Source: Hsuehochloa calcarea (taxonomy: Eukaryota; Streptophyta; Magnoliopsida; Poales; Poaceae). From it: a stretch of 64,000 nucleotides of DNA. This document shows positions 57,601-64,000 of the stretch, piece after piece. The position numbers were made by a program, and so were the translations under genes. The number at the start of each line of letters is the position of its first letter. Within the stretch, counting starts at the first letter, position 1. The stretch spans positions 20,389,232 through 20,453,231 of the forward strand of contig CM070599.1 of NCBI GenBank assembly GCA_036346395.1, written 5' to 3'. The notes under the pieces are model-generated. The model did not search any database. It was not told the origin of the DNA and saw only the letters and a program-made list of their open reading frames with translations.

Positions 57601-57719
57601 TTGCTGGTAATCAGGTAGAGGGCAAGAGTACTGTTGGTGCCAGTATAGACGAAAGAAGCACTGCTGTATCTTCAGATCAAGCAGTCTTTACTGAGAAGAA
57701 TGAAACGGTTCCTGAATAA
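45432..57719 (+). CDS. CDC5: CDC5-like Myb protein, spliceosome NineTeen complex component (whole gene span, 4 coding exons)
   Basis: Pre-mRNA splicing factor of the Prp19/NineTeen complex in the nucleus; in plants also linked to cell cycle, miRNA processing and defence. Start at 45432 gives MRIMIKGGVWKNTEDEILKA, the conserved CDC5 N-terminus. Two Myb repeats lie in exons 1 and 2, followed by Lys/Arg-rich nuclear signals, a TP-rich phosphorylation region and coiled-coil C-terminus. Exons: 45432-45608, 49466-51185, 56239-56519, 56952-57719. Exon 2 has one base too many and exon 3 one too few; corrected, all introns are phase 0 and the protein is 981 residues, a normal plant CDC5 size. It is either a mis-assembled functional gene or a recent pseudogene. 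Introns 1 and 2 are enlarged by transposons. Confidence 0.93.
46465..46664 (+). repeat. ~100 bp tandem duplication in CDC5 intron 1
   Basis: GTGAGC(G/A)TACTGTGATTG occurs at 46465 and 46565, followed in both by TAGTGTATGAA and AGTAGAAATGGG. The second halves of the units are more diverged. Confidence 0.75.
46770..47054. mobile_element. Stowaway-type MITE (Tc1/mariner) in CDC5 intron 1
   Basis: The inverted ends CTCCCTCCGTTCC (46772-46784) and GGAACGGAGGGAG (47038-47050) with flanking TA are the classic Stowaway signature of grasses. Inside, ATATGTCATTCTA and AGAATGACATCTAT are the inner arms. Non-autonomous, no coding capacity; about 280 bp. Confidence 0.92.
47798..48518. mobile_element. 0.72 kb inverted-repeat element with GC-rich, gene-like interior
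   Basis: The left end CAAGGTTAGTAAAGTGTCGCC pairs imperfectly with the right end GCGATAAGG...TTTAATAACCTTG (about 48495-48518). The inside (47990-48230) is C/G-rich and resembles a captured 5' UTR or first exon of a plant gene, as in Pack-type MULE or hAT elements. No clear 8-9 bp target duplication was found. The small frames at 48007-48307 have no recognised domain. Confidence 0.55.
49385..49488 (+). repeat. 55 bp tandem duplication of the CDC5 intron 1 splice acceptor and exon 2 start
   Basis: TACTAAC at 49385 and 49440, each followed by TTGTCTGTT(G/A)ATTACAG and ACTGAGTGGACA. The upstream copy ends with an AG at 49410 and the start of exon 2 (through GAAGAGGAT), then the second unit begins. 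Only the second copy continues in frame into exon 2. Confidence 0.9.
49466..51185 (+). CDS. CDC5: CDC5 exon 2: second Myb repeat and central region
   Basis: Begins TEWTREEDEKLLHLAK (Myb repeat 2; WRTIAPIVGRTPSQCLERYEKLL). Then an acidic DMDEDEKEM stretch, basic nuclear-signal-like KKAKRKAREKQ and RQRRRKRKG, the conserved PTTIEELEGKRR block, and repeated TP sites (SQTPRLGMTPLRTPQRTPAGK, PNPMATPLASPAPGVTP) that are CDK/MAPK-type phosphorylation targets in CDC5. The frame stops at 51125 (KKKGKAS); the conserved continuation RPENGAAFVPEIEDFDEDELNE is in the next frame, so one extra A sits in the A-rich run near 51109-51117. Donor GTACGC at 51186. Confidence 0.93.
52041..52780 (+). pseudogene. Copia gag N-terminal region (broken)
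   Basis: From ATGGCTTCTACTGG (52041) the sequence shows gag-like fragments in several frames (LPPVRFDGMNF, LELYQSELHAYETWQD, QLMLERL, and DFYDFLTRLRPEFETV-like sequence near 52640). Stops and frame changes are many. The assignment rests on position between primer site and zinc knuckle. Confidence 0.55.
52779..53546 (+). pseudogene. Copia gag zinc knuckle and aspartic protease
   Basis: A 255-codon open frame. HCTYCQRDGHRYQDYYKRRR is the nucleocapsid knuckle, with the last Cys replaced by Tyr (CX2CX4HX4Y). The protease follows: FPWILDSGGSFHMIPDSTNL (catalytic DSG), TTDGTSLPVVGRDTL, VPQLTMQFMSAGQI and DHDCRVVLESD. Stop TAG at 53544, where a single base change or the original polyprotein would continue to pre-integrase. 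Confidence 0.85.
53572..54306 (+). pseudogene. Copia pre-integrase and integrase region
   Basis: Reads C-KLGKQLQLPCP (zinc-binding HHCC tail), then FDLVHSDVWGLTPF with the first catalytic Asp, YYTIFIDDYSHHTWIYFM with the core strand, and ADSAGEYMSAALR, where the usual NG of the DNG motif has become S-A. Frame breaks occur near 53590-53680 and 54060. Later frame 54122-54682 gives SVECIFLGYSLEHKGYRCYNP, the integrase C-terminal end. Confidence 0.8.
54750..55562 (+). pseudogene. Copia reverse transcriptase, N-terminal two-thirds
   Basis: Motifs, in changing frames: PEWQLTMFEEIAALERTDTWDL, CKWVYKIKIRSNGSLERYKTRFVARGFQQ, RDYDETFALVAHTTTVHTLL, SQLDIKNAFLNGEL-like with TAG in place of the Gln (55147-55149), and YLDDMIITGDD, with the catalytic Asp pair (55396-55430). 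RNase H is missing. In RVT_2 order and on +. Confidence 0.8.
56239..56519 (+). CDS. CDC5: CDC5 exon 3
   Basis: ASSMVEEEIQYLRMAMGHENESFEDFVKAHDACQEDLMFF, then a frame loss in the T-run at 56351-56356 (one T missing), then TNSYGLASVAGNADKIAALQNEFEIVKKRMDDEARKAS in the adjacent frame, ending GYQ before GTAAGC at 56520. The region is predicted coiled coil and takes part in complex assembly in CDC5 proteins. The length (281) is one less than a multiple of three. Confidence 0.92.
56952..57719 (+). CDS. CDC5: CDC5 exon 4: C-terminal coiled coil and plant tail
   Basis: Acceptor TTGTTAG at 56945-56951. Reads VRAGKLLSQVQDTFKQMDTAATELECFQELQKQEQ, a coiled-coil helix conserved in plant CDC5, then a Glu/Ala/Asn-rich low-complexity tail and ends VPE with TAA at 57717. 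The frame is open throughout, with no disruption. Length 768 = 256 codons with the stop. Confidence 0.93.
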   Translation, partial: VRAGKLLSQVQDTFKQMDTAATELECFQELQKQEQMAASYRVRNLTEEVNNQKALERILQSRYGDLLSGYQRIQEQLEGHKRQLTIQEEIEAQNRARAEEVVAQNSAVEDENARKHHSAEEEVGQMNWATDEEAAGCKQINEVQMDVNNSNVDGDFVGPIPPAPDTQGDSNVAVASIQQHASNAQNGDNATTDGSCDKIDASKLGGQDNSDGSMAGVAGNQVEGKSTVGASIDERSTAVSSDQAVFTEKNETVPE

Positions 57720-58762
57720 AATATTGTTTCCTGTACTTCATCTGCAGCGGTCGAAAGTTGGCACAAACAAGGTAATGAAGGTGATATATCTTATTAAAGA
57801 GAACAGAGACTGTCAAATGCAAATTTTGCAATATGTATGCATCGTTAGAAATATTGAGAATACCAAGGTGGCAGAAACCATGGTTGAAGCTGATTGAATG
57901 TTCAAATATGTAGAACTAACATTTTTTTTCCCGCATGTTGCAACCATTGTTGAAGGAACATAGGAGACCAGCTTCTTGACCATGTGAATTTTGTCAATTC
58001 TCTTTGGGGACTCGAACTTTGGATGCTACAAACCTGCTGTGTAATATTCTATCTAAAAATTTTAACTTCAGAAAAAGGAAAAAAATCAGGTAAGTATTTA
58101 TATTTCTGCTAGCTAGTCATGTAGTCCCTGCAGCTATGCACGCGTAAACCCATTATAACATTTTCTTTGTAACCAGGTTGCTCTCTACAGTGTATGCCAG
58201 AATGCATCCCAAATGGTCCAAACAGCAAAATTTCTGCAAGGGAATGATACATCAGATAAAATGAGTAGCTGCCTCCGCGGGCTCTGCCTATCTGGCAACT
58301 AGCCCCCAATCTTCTTGTCTACACTAACACAAACTGTGATCTACAGACATTAAAAATTTAAAGACAACATGTCGCTACCCTGTGCCCCACCAACCTATTT
58401 TGACTACTTGATGGTGGTATCCTTGGGACCCGTCATGCATGACCAGTGTTGTGAAAAACGTTATTCGGTCATTGGACAGGGAGGGTACCGCAAGCAATGA
58501 ATCAAAGTATATACGATTAATCAGAATTATACAGATAATTTGTTATATGCATATGTATGTGGTGATAATACTAGCCCTAAAGCTATTTAAACACATAGTA
58601 TTGCTAGAATGACTAAATACACATGTACCATACTCCAGTTATGATATGGTTTCATTCTGGAAATTCAAGTTTGTAGTTGGTCGTTTTTCTTCAGCAATGT
58701 AGGAAACTCAACAACAACAAAGTATAGATGTAAAATCATAAAGTTGTTGTGATAAAATAATT
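57720..58762 (+). other. CDC5 3' UTR and downstream non-coding sequence
   Basis: Non-coding. The 3' UTR probably ends within the first few hundred bases (several AATAxA-like A/T-rich stretches before ~58080); no exact polyA site can be fixed. 58130-58700 shows nothing I recognise. Ends at the CACTA-R terminus. Confidence 0.5.
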
Positions 58763-58778
58763 ACTACTACAGAAAAGT

Positions 58779-59215
58779 ACATCACAGACGGTTCGAAACT
58801 GTCATCACAGACGGTTCTACGGTTTTTGAACCGTCTAAATTTTTACGTCTGTGATAACAGTTGGTTATCATAGACGGTTTTTGAACCGTCTGTGACAAGG
58901 CTCAACACATACGGTTTTTAGTTGAAACCTAGAAACCATATGTGAAGGGGCACTATCATAGACGGTTTCAACCAAGAACCGTCTGTGATATGTAGTGTAT
59001 CACAGACGGTTCTAGTTACAAATTATCTGTATATGTCGGATATCATAGACGGTTTGTAAATAGAATCGTTTGTGATATGTAAGATATCACAGACGGTTTG
59101 TAAATATAACCATCTGTGATATACATGTATCATCGGTATATCACGCATTCTTGGTTGAAAAGGTGCGTGATAGTGCCCTTCACGCATTTGTTCCAACCAA
59201 AAACCGTCTGTGAAA
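58779..59215. repeat. 3' subterminal hairpin array of CACTA-R
   Basis: At least six palindromic units pairing ATCA(C/T)AGACGGTT with AACCGTCTGTGAT across 5-20 bp spacers. Sequence drift is moderate; the motif matches the array at 11040-11247 of CACTA-L. Confidence 0.9.
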
Positions 59216-59459
59216 ATTCATTTATACCTAATTATTTTATTTTATTCTCGGCTAGCCTCAGGAATTGCTAGCCATGCCCTCTGAAAACTAGCAAGTTAGC
59301 AGAAATCAGATACATCACACATATGAATTAATTGTTGACACAACTCAAAGTGATCATTTAAAACTCAAAATCAATTACAAAAGATTATGTTCAAGTATAT
59401 ATATATTGTCGCTAGATTTACATTTGAATTACAACTACTCAAAATGATCAATTACAATT

Positions 59460-60660
59460 GAATCAATATTTTTAAGGTCGTTCAGCGGTGTCGACGGAGT
59501 GAAACTCTCCGTTGGAGTTAACGATCTCCATCTTGATGAAGGCGCGGAGTGTCCCTCGAACCTCCGAGACCTCTTTCATAGCGAGTGCATCTAAATCTAT
59601 GGTCATGTCCTGTCGCTAGCATGAGTAAAGTAGTAAGTATATATATTTTTAAATTTATATTTAGGAAATAATTATTGCGATATTGACAAACCTCAGGATC
59701 TTTCATCTTAGCACTAACCAATTACTGCATATGATGGCAAACGTATAATGCACATAGGTGATTTTGTTTTTGCTGGCGGCACTGCAAAAATAGAATTACA
59801 TATGTAGGTACAGTCAGTTCGAGAAGCATTATTAAGAAGTAAGATATAGCATTATTGTGTTGTAGCGCGTACTGGAAATCGCGTCTTGTGTTGTAGTGTG
59901 GCGCTAGATCCTTTGTATAGCCCTTCCTGTGCAACATAGTTGATGAACGACCTGCATGATTCCAAAAAGTTATCCTCGGTCATTTTAAAAGAAGGAAGAC
60001 TATAATAGAGTTATGTATGGAGCAAATGAGCATACCTGTCGAGTATTTCTTTCAGAAGGGTGAAGTCGTGGTTTTTGTTTAGAAGGGAATCAAGGTATAT
60101 TACCTTGTTCCTCATTGGTGTAAGGACTAATAAGATCCAGTGGAACCTACTCATGTATGTCGCTATAGTCATAAACCAAAGTTCATGCTGCGTATAAAGT
60201 ACAAATGAAATTTGTATAACAAGTAGTGAAGCACTTACATCTGGTTGTATGCCACTATTATGTAGTCTTTGTTGTCCTGAGCAAGCAATCCCGTCGTTAT
60301 GTATTTGACGACGTAGGATGCATCTTCGTTGATGGTTTGCTCAGAGATGACGTGTGGGTCGAGGGAACCCACCGGTTCGTTCCGTCGATGGACATGTTTC
60401 ATCATGTATCTATACATAAGAAATGAGTTACGATATTTATCGGTATTACGTGAGTGTAGAACTTGATTGTACACACTTACAGTGTCCAGCATCGTAGAAG
60501 TGAGGCGTCGAGGGCAGCGAGGTTGAATAGGTCGAATAAGTCGTCGAAGCCCACGACGAAGTGGCTCGGCTCATGGAATAAATGCTCCTTCGTGTATTTG
60601 ACGATTATTCCAGTATCGCACCCCTCATGTTGGGTCTTTTGCATGTACTAGGCATGCAAA
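59460..60660 (-). pseudogene. Ulp1-like cysteine protease part of the CACTA-R gene
   Basis: On -, 60492-60235 reads SVYNQVLHSRNTDKYRNSFLMYRYMMK and GSLDPHVISEQTINED; 60190-60080 carries the catalytic His-Trp/Asp region (FHWILLVLTPMRNK-like in the other frame); 59830-59722 reads FLQCRQQKQNHLCALYVCHHMQ with the Gln and catalytic-Cys area. This mirrors 9646-10380 of CACTA-L. A single copy is present here, unlike the duplicated region in CACTA-L. Frames are broken; a role in de-SUMOylation is inference from the fold only. Confidence 0.65.
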
Positions 60661-62494
60661 GACTGACAAGCTACTCCAGCACGTGCTAGCACTGTGTCGG
60701 GGGCCAATGGATTTCCGAGGGAGTAATTCCCGGGCTTGGGAGGCGCCTTAATGTTCTTTGATTTCGATTTGGCCTTAAGTTGCATGCGGCACGTCTTCCC
60801 ATGAGATGACTCAGGAACCGATACGGTGACACGTTTTTCTTGTTCCTTCATCGTGTCCTCCACGGGAACTGATAAGGCGGTGTTCTGAAGCGAAGGATGA
60901 GGTGGAGTCATCGAGGGTCCTGATGGAGAGGCATGATCGTGTCGATATTGCGGTACTGCACGGTCCAGGGCGATGTCCTTCTTGGGCCATTGGATAAAAG
61001 TGTGCATGGCATCCCCTAGTGTTTTGATGTCTTCGTTCGGGTGAATCTCTAGCGGGATGGCCATGAAATTGTCATGTACCATGTCCACATGGACCCTAGC
61101 GTAACCCTGCACCAGCTGGGCACCATGCTGCACTGCCCCTTCCTGGTATGGATAGACCATTCCCCGCCAAGCCTCAATAGGAATAGACCCCACCATCCTC
61201 ACTTAGAGCTTACAAGGCGTCGGCTCCTACAAAACGATACGTAATTAGCTAAGACGTCCTATAGGTCTATCTTTGGAGCATTCTAGAGATGTATATTACC
61301 TTGATGTCGTCGATGGGTAATTGGACATCGTCATGTCCATAATTATATGTGGACGCGACGCTACTCCGATGTTGATGAGGAGTAGCTCCCAAAAAAATGG
61401 GGGCGGCTTGCGACTGGTTCAGGAGTTGATTTATTTGATCCTTCCTGCAATCTTGTTATCTGTCCCTGAAATTTTTCAGTAAGCACTTGTTCCAACCGGG
61501 CATCGTGCTCGTCCTTGGATCTCTTCCTACCCCTGTACATGTCGGAGTCGTGTCGGAATCCATCCCTCCAAGGTACGTAAAGCCCAACGCCTCGCGTGTG
61601 ACCCGGATGCTCCTTGTTTTCCAGGGCCGTGGATAGTAGATCCTTCTCTCTGTCCGCTTCGAAGGAACCTTCGGAACACGCGGAAGTCAATGCTTTCTGC
61701 AAGAGGTCATCATGTTATTATAGACACCATGCAAGAGGTCATCATGTTATTATAGACACCATGCAAGAGGTCATCATGTTATTATAGACACAACGTAGTT
61801 CGACATATTTACCAGACGTTGGGACACTGCCTCGTATGCCGGGTTTGTGAAAGAGATGCTGCCCGAAGACGTGGCTGATGCCCTCGCTCTTAACCAGACT
61901 CGAGCGCGTTCATCTGAGATCTCAGCAAATGGTCTTGTAGCGCTCTCATCCTCTACCGCCCATTGCGTGGTTTTACCATCGTACCCAGTGGTGCCGAGTT
62001 TGTGGGGGTGAGTGTTTTATGCCTGGAGAGTTTTGTACGCCGCATATATCCCGCGACAAGAAATGATACTTCGTGAAGGGCGTCCGACCCATGTTCATGT
62101 ACTTCGTGACAAGTGTGCTCTTGAAGGTCCTCCACGTGTCTCCCATCGTGAGCAACGCCTACCGTTGCACGCGTGCCTGGTCTGCTTCTGGGATAACGAA
62201 TGAGCCTGAAATTTCAGTCCACAGCTGGCCTCTCTCTACATCTGTCCAAGACTTCTAGCTTGGTGTGGTGATGGGGACTCGTTCCCTTGCAAGTACCCCG
62301 CAGATGGTCCGGAATCTTGTCGCTGCTTTCTTGGGACTCAGAGGGATCCCAACGTCACTGACCTCTGTGATAGTCATTCGGCCCGTGGGCAATTTCGATA
62401 TTCCTTTGCCAACTCGCTTACGTACCACTTTGATCGGAGATCCAGACGCATTCGGCGACGTCGATGGTGGCGGCGAAGATGACGCCTCTGCCAT
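60661..62494 (-). pseudogene. CACTA-R second gene, Ptta/En-Spm part
   Basis: Start at 62494 (MAEASSSPPPSTSPNASGSPIKV). Segments, going down: ITEVSDVGIPLSPKKAATRF, GTW/TWRTFKSTLVTKYMNMGRTPF (62155-61973 in one frame), then after intron 61812-61697 KALTSACSEGSFEADREKDLL and VPWRDGFRHDSDMYRGRKR (61696-61301), intron 61299-61227, then MRMVGSIPIEAWRGMVYPYQEGAVQHGAQLVQGYARVHV and IKAPPKPGNYSLG (61226-60648). Stops at 62254 and frame changes around 62130 and 61440 break it. The homology with 7664-9530 fixes the exon borders. Confidence 0.75.
61699..61791 (-). repeat. 32 bp tandem triplication at an intron 3' end of CACTA-R
   Basis: GCAAGAGGTCATCATGTTAT begins at 61699, 61731 and 61763 (2.9 copies, unit 32 bp). 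It forms the 3' end of the intron 61812-61697. The corresponding CACTA-L intron (8375-8452) has a single copy. On - only the last copy ends in TTGCAG; the other two read TTGCATGG and so lack the AG. Confidence 0.92.
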
Positions 62495-63236
62495 CTCGCT
62501 TACTTGCTATCTATATAAGTTACATACACAATGAACTAAAATTTCATGTATTGCAAGTTGATATCCATAATATTTAAAGAAAGATACAAATATAATACCA
62601 AAAAACAATAATGACTACTTACAATGCCATGGATTATTTGCACTTGACAAAGAAGTCTTACTCAGCAAACAACATCATATATATGTAGCATTTAAAAAAA
62701 TTGTGGAAAATTCGAGGCATTTTCTTATAAATATGTCATGTTAGCATATTTATTAACAAGCACCCTTGAACGACAGTAGTAGGGTTACGCAACTTAAAGT
62801 CTAACGTTGAGCACATTTCATTCCTACTTTCCAACAAAATGAAAATTGACAACTCTAAAGTTGCTACATGGGAGCAATCAATAACCATATGAAGGACAGA
62901 ATAAAATTAATAGAACAATGACAGATCAAGGTATATACAAAAGACTATACCTCCATTTGCCTGTATTGCCTAACTTATGAACTGACTCAATTATCCCTAC
63001 CTTTGCTCACTAGATGATGACAACCTACTGGAAATTTCTAACCAAACTGTCTTGCTAATCAAATGTATATACATACTCATCTACAATATTGAACATCTTA
63101 ATCTGTAAAACACTTACTAACAATCCCCTAAGCTAATCCATGCTAACTGGCTTGCTAATCAAATGTATATATATACTCATCTACAATATTGAACATATTA
63201 CCACCAACCTAATCCAATGGATCTACTGTCATACAC
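62495..63236 (-). other. Leader/intron region of CACTA-R; no gene
   Basis: AT-rich, matches in position the stretch 6341-7663 of CACTA-L. A phrase containing GGCTTGCTAATCAAATGTATAT repeats near 63053 and 63150 (about 97 bp apart). No coding frame of note. Confidence 0.6.
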
Positions 63237-63319
63237 TCATACTTGCAACTTAAAGCCTAACCTTAGGGTGTCGGGGTCGGAGAGAAGGGGCGTCAGGGGC
63301 TTCGAGGTCGCGGATAAGG

Positions 63320-63490
63320 GGCGCGGGAGGCGGGAGTAACCAAGGCGTCGGGTCGTGGAGGCGGGAGTACCAGGCGCGCGGCGCTGGGGCGGGAGTACCA
63401 GGTGTCGGGAGGCGGGAGTACAAAGAGGGGCGTCGGGGACGGGAGGCCAAGGGTACCAGGGCGCTGAGTCGGGAGGCGGGGAGTAGCAGG
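63320..63490. repeat. Degenerate ~30 bp GC-rich tandem repeat in the CACTA-R leader
   Basis: GGCGGGAGTA(C/A)CA recurs about six times at variable spacing (63328-63490), mixed with GGCGTCGGG. This gives Pro/Arg-rich frames on - that are not genes. It lies at the position of the CACTA-L leader duplication (6130-6300), though the repeats differ. Confidence 0.75.
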
Positions 63491-63596
63491 TCCGCGTCGG
63501 GGAGGATGCTTCGGCCGTAGGGGAGGTGAAGGGGCGCGAGAGTAAGGAGAGTGACGAGTTAAGCGCGCTCAAACCCTATTGATTCCTCTTAAATAA

Positions 63597-64000
63597 AGGA
63601 ATATTACAGACGGTTCTACTATGGAACCGTCTGTGATAAGTCATCACAGACGGTTCCATCGTAGAACCGTCTGTGATATGTTGTATAGGGTTTCTGTGAG
63701 AAGTCATTACAGGCGGTTTCGTAACAGAACCGTCTGTGATATAGTCATATCACATACGGTTCCATAACAAAAACATCTATGATAACTTAGCACAGAAACC
63801 CTAAACCCTCATATCACAGACGGTTCCATAACAGAACCGTTTGTGATATAGTCATATCACAGATGGTCAGTTATGTTATGGAACCGTCTGTGGTAATCAC
63901 AGATGGTCAGTTATGTTATGGAACAGTCTGTGATGACTTATCACAGACGGTTCCATAAATGAACCGTCTGTGATAACTTCCTGACACAATTCCAAATCAT
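63597..64000. repeat. 5' subterminal hairpin array of CACTA-R
   Basis: Seven or more palindromes TATCACAGACGGTTCCATAA - spacer - GAACCGTCTGTGAT-type, some nearly perfect. The array continues to the window edge; the terminus lies beyond. Confidence 0.9.

Larger units (their letters stand above)
58763..64000 (-). mobile_element. CACTA transposon CACTA-R, same family as CACTA-L, opposite strand
   Basis: Inner (3') terminus ACTACTACAGAAAAG at 58763-58777; the expected first bases CA.. are TT here (58761-58762), so the terminus is slightly damaged. Then an agacggttc hairpin array (58779-59215), a CTAGCCTCAGGAATTGCTAGCC stretch (59255 onward) matching CACTA-L, the gene on -, a GC-rich leader and a second hairpin array (63597-64000). 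The element runs off the window. Confidence 0.85.

Noticed and set aside
1..64000. CRISPR array, bacterial operon, phage or tRNA/rRNA genes
   Set aside because: No direct-repeat/spacer pattern, no cloverleaf or rRNA sequence noticed; codon use, introns and repeats are plant nuclear.

Overview
The window is nuclear DNA of a grass (Poaceae-type plant). The evidence is one intron-containing plant housekeeping gene, the spliceosomal Myb-like factor CDC5, sitting in a dense stack of nested grass-type transposons: CACTA DNA transposons with agacggttc hairpin arrays, Ty3/gypsy and Ty1/copia LTR retrotransposons primed by initiator Met-tRNA, and a Stowaway MITE. I see no tRNA, rRNA, CRISPR, operon or bacterial feature. 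The species cannot be fixed from the sequence alone.

Layout, left to right. 1-2230: decayed CACTA element on + with a TNP2-type transposase. About 2.2-5.7 kb: gypsy-LTR-like sequence plus a block rich in a cggtccga motif. 5.7-11.26 kb: CACTA element on + (CACTA-L) whose gene joins a Ptta/En-Spm domain to a Ulp1-like cysteine protease domain; its 3' terminal inverted repeat is visible. 11.26-12.15 kb: copia RNase H/LTR remnant on -. 12.15-32.6 kb: Ty3/gypsy chromovirus on - (Tekay-like) with a 3.86 kb 3' LTR. It is split by a full-length Sirevirus-type copia element (17234-28304) with two ~1.96 kb LTRs and a perfect 5 bp target duplication. 32.6-34.9 kb: Angela-type copia LTR and an AT-rich LTR-like fragment. 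35.0-44.7 kb: CRM-clade-like gypsy element on +, lacking 5' LTR and gag. It is interrupted by a ~600 bp insertion and by a complete two-LTR non-autonomous element (36685-41485, - strand) that shares its polypurine tract and LTR start and carries only gag.

44.7-57.7 kb: CDC5 on +, with four coding exons (45432-45608, 49466-51185, 56239-56519, 56952-57719). Intron 1 (3.9 kb) holds a Stowaway MITE, a 0.7 kb inverted-repeat element and a 55 bp tandem duplication of its own 3' splice site. Intron 2 (5 kb) holds a copia element. Exons 2 and 3 each carry one single-base frame disruption, of opposite sign; with both corrected the gene is 981 codons and every intron is phase 0. 58.76 kb to the end: a second CACTA element (CACTA-R, - strand) of the same family as CACTA-L.

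The only host gene I can support is CDC5. Many single-base indels lie in homopolymers (CDC5 exons, CRM-like pol, differences between LTR pairs). This suggests a long-read assembly with residual indel errors, so coding disruptions should be read with caution. The most interesting signals are the CRM-like element invaded by its probable non-autonomous partner, the duplicated splice acceptor in CDC5, and repeated duplication of splice-acceptor segments in the CACTA genes.
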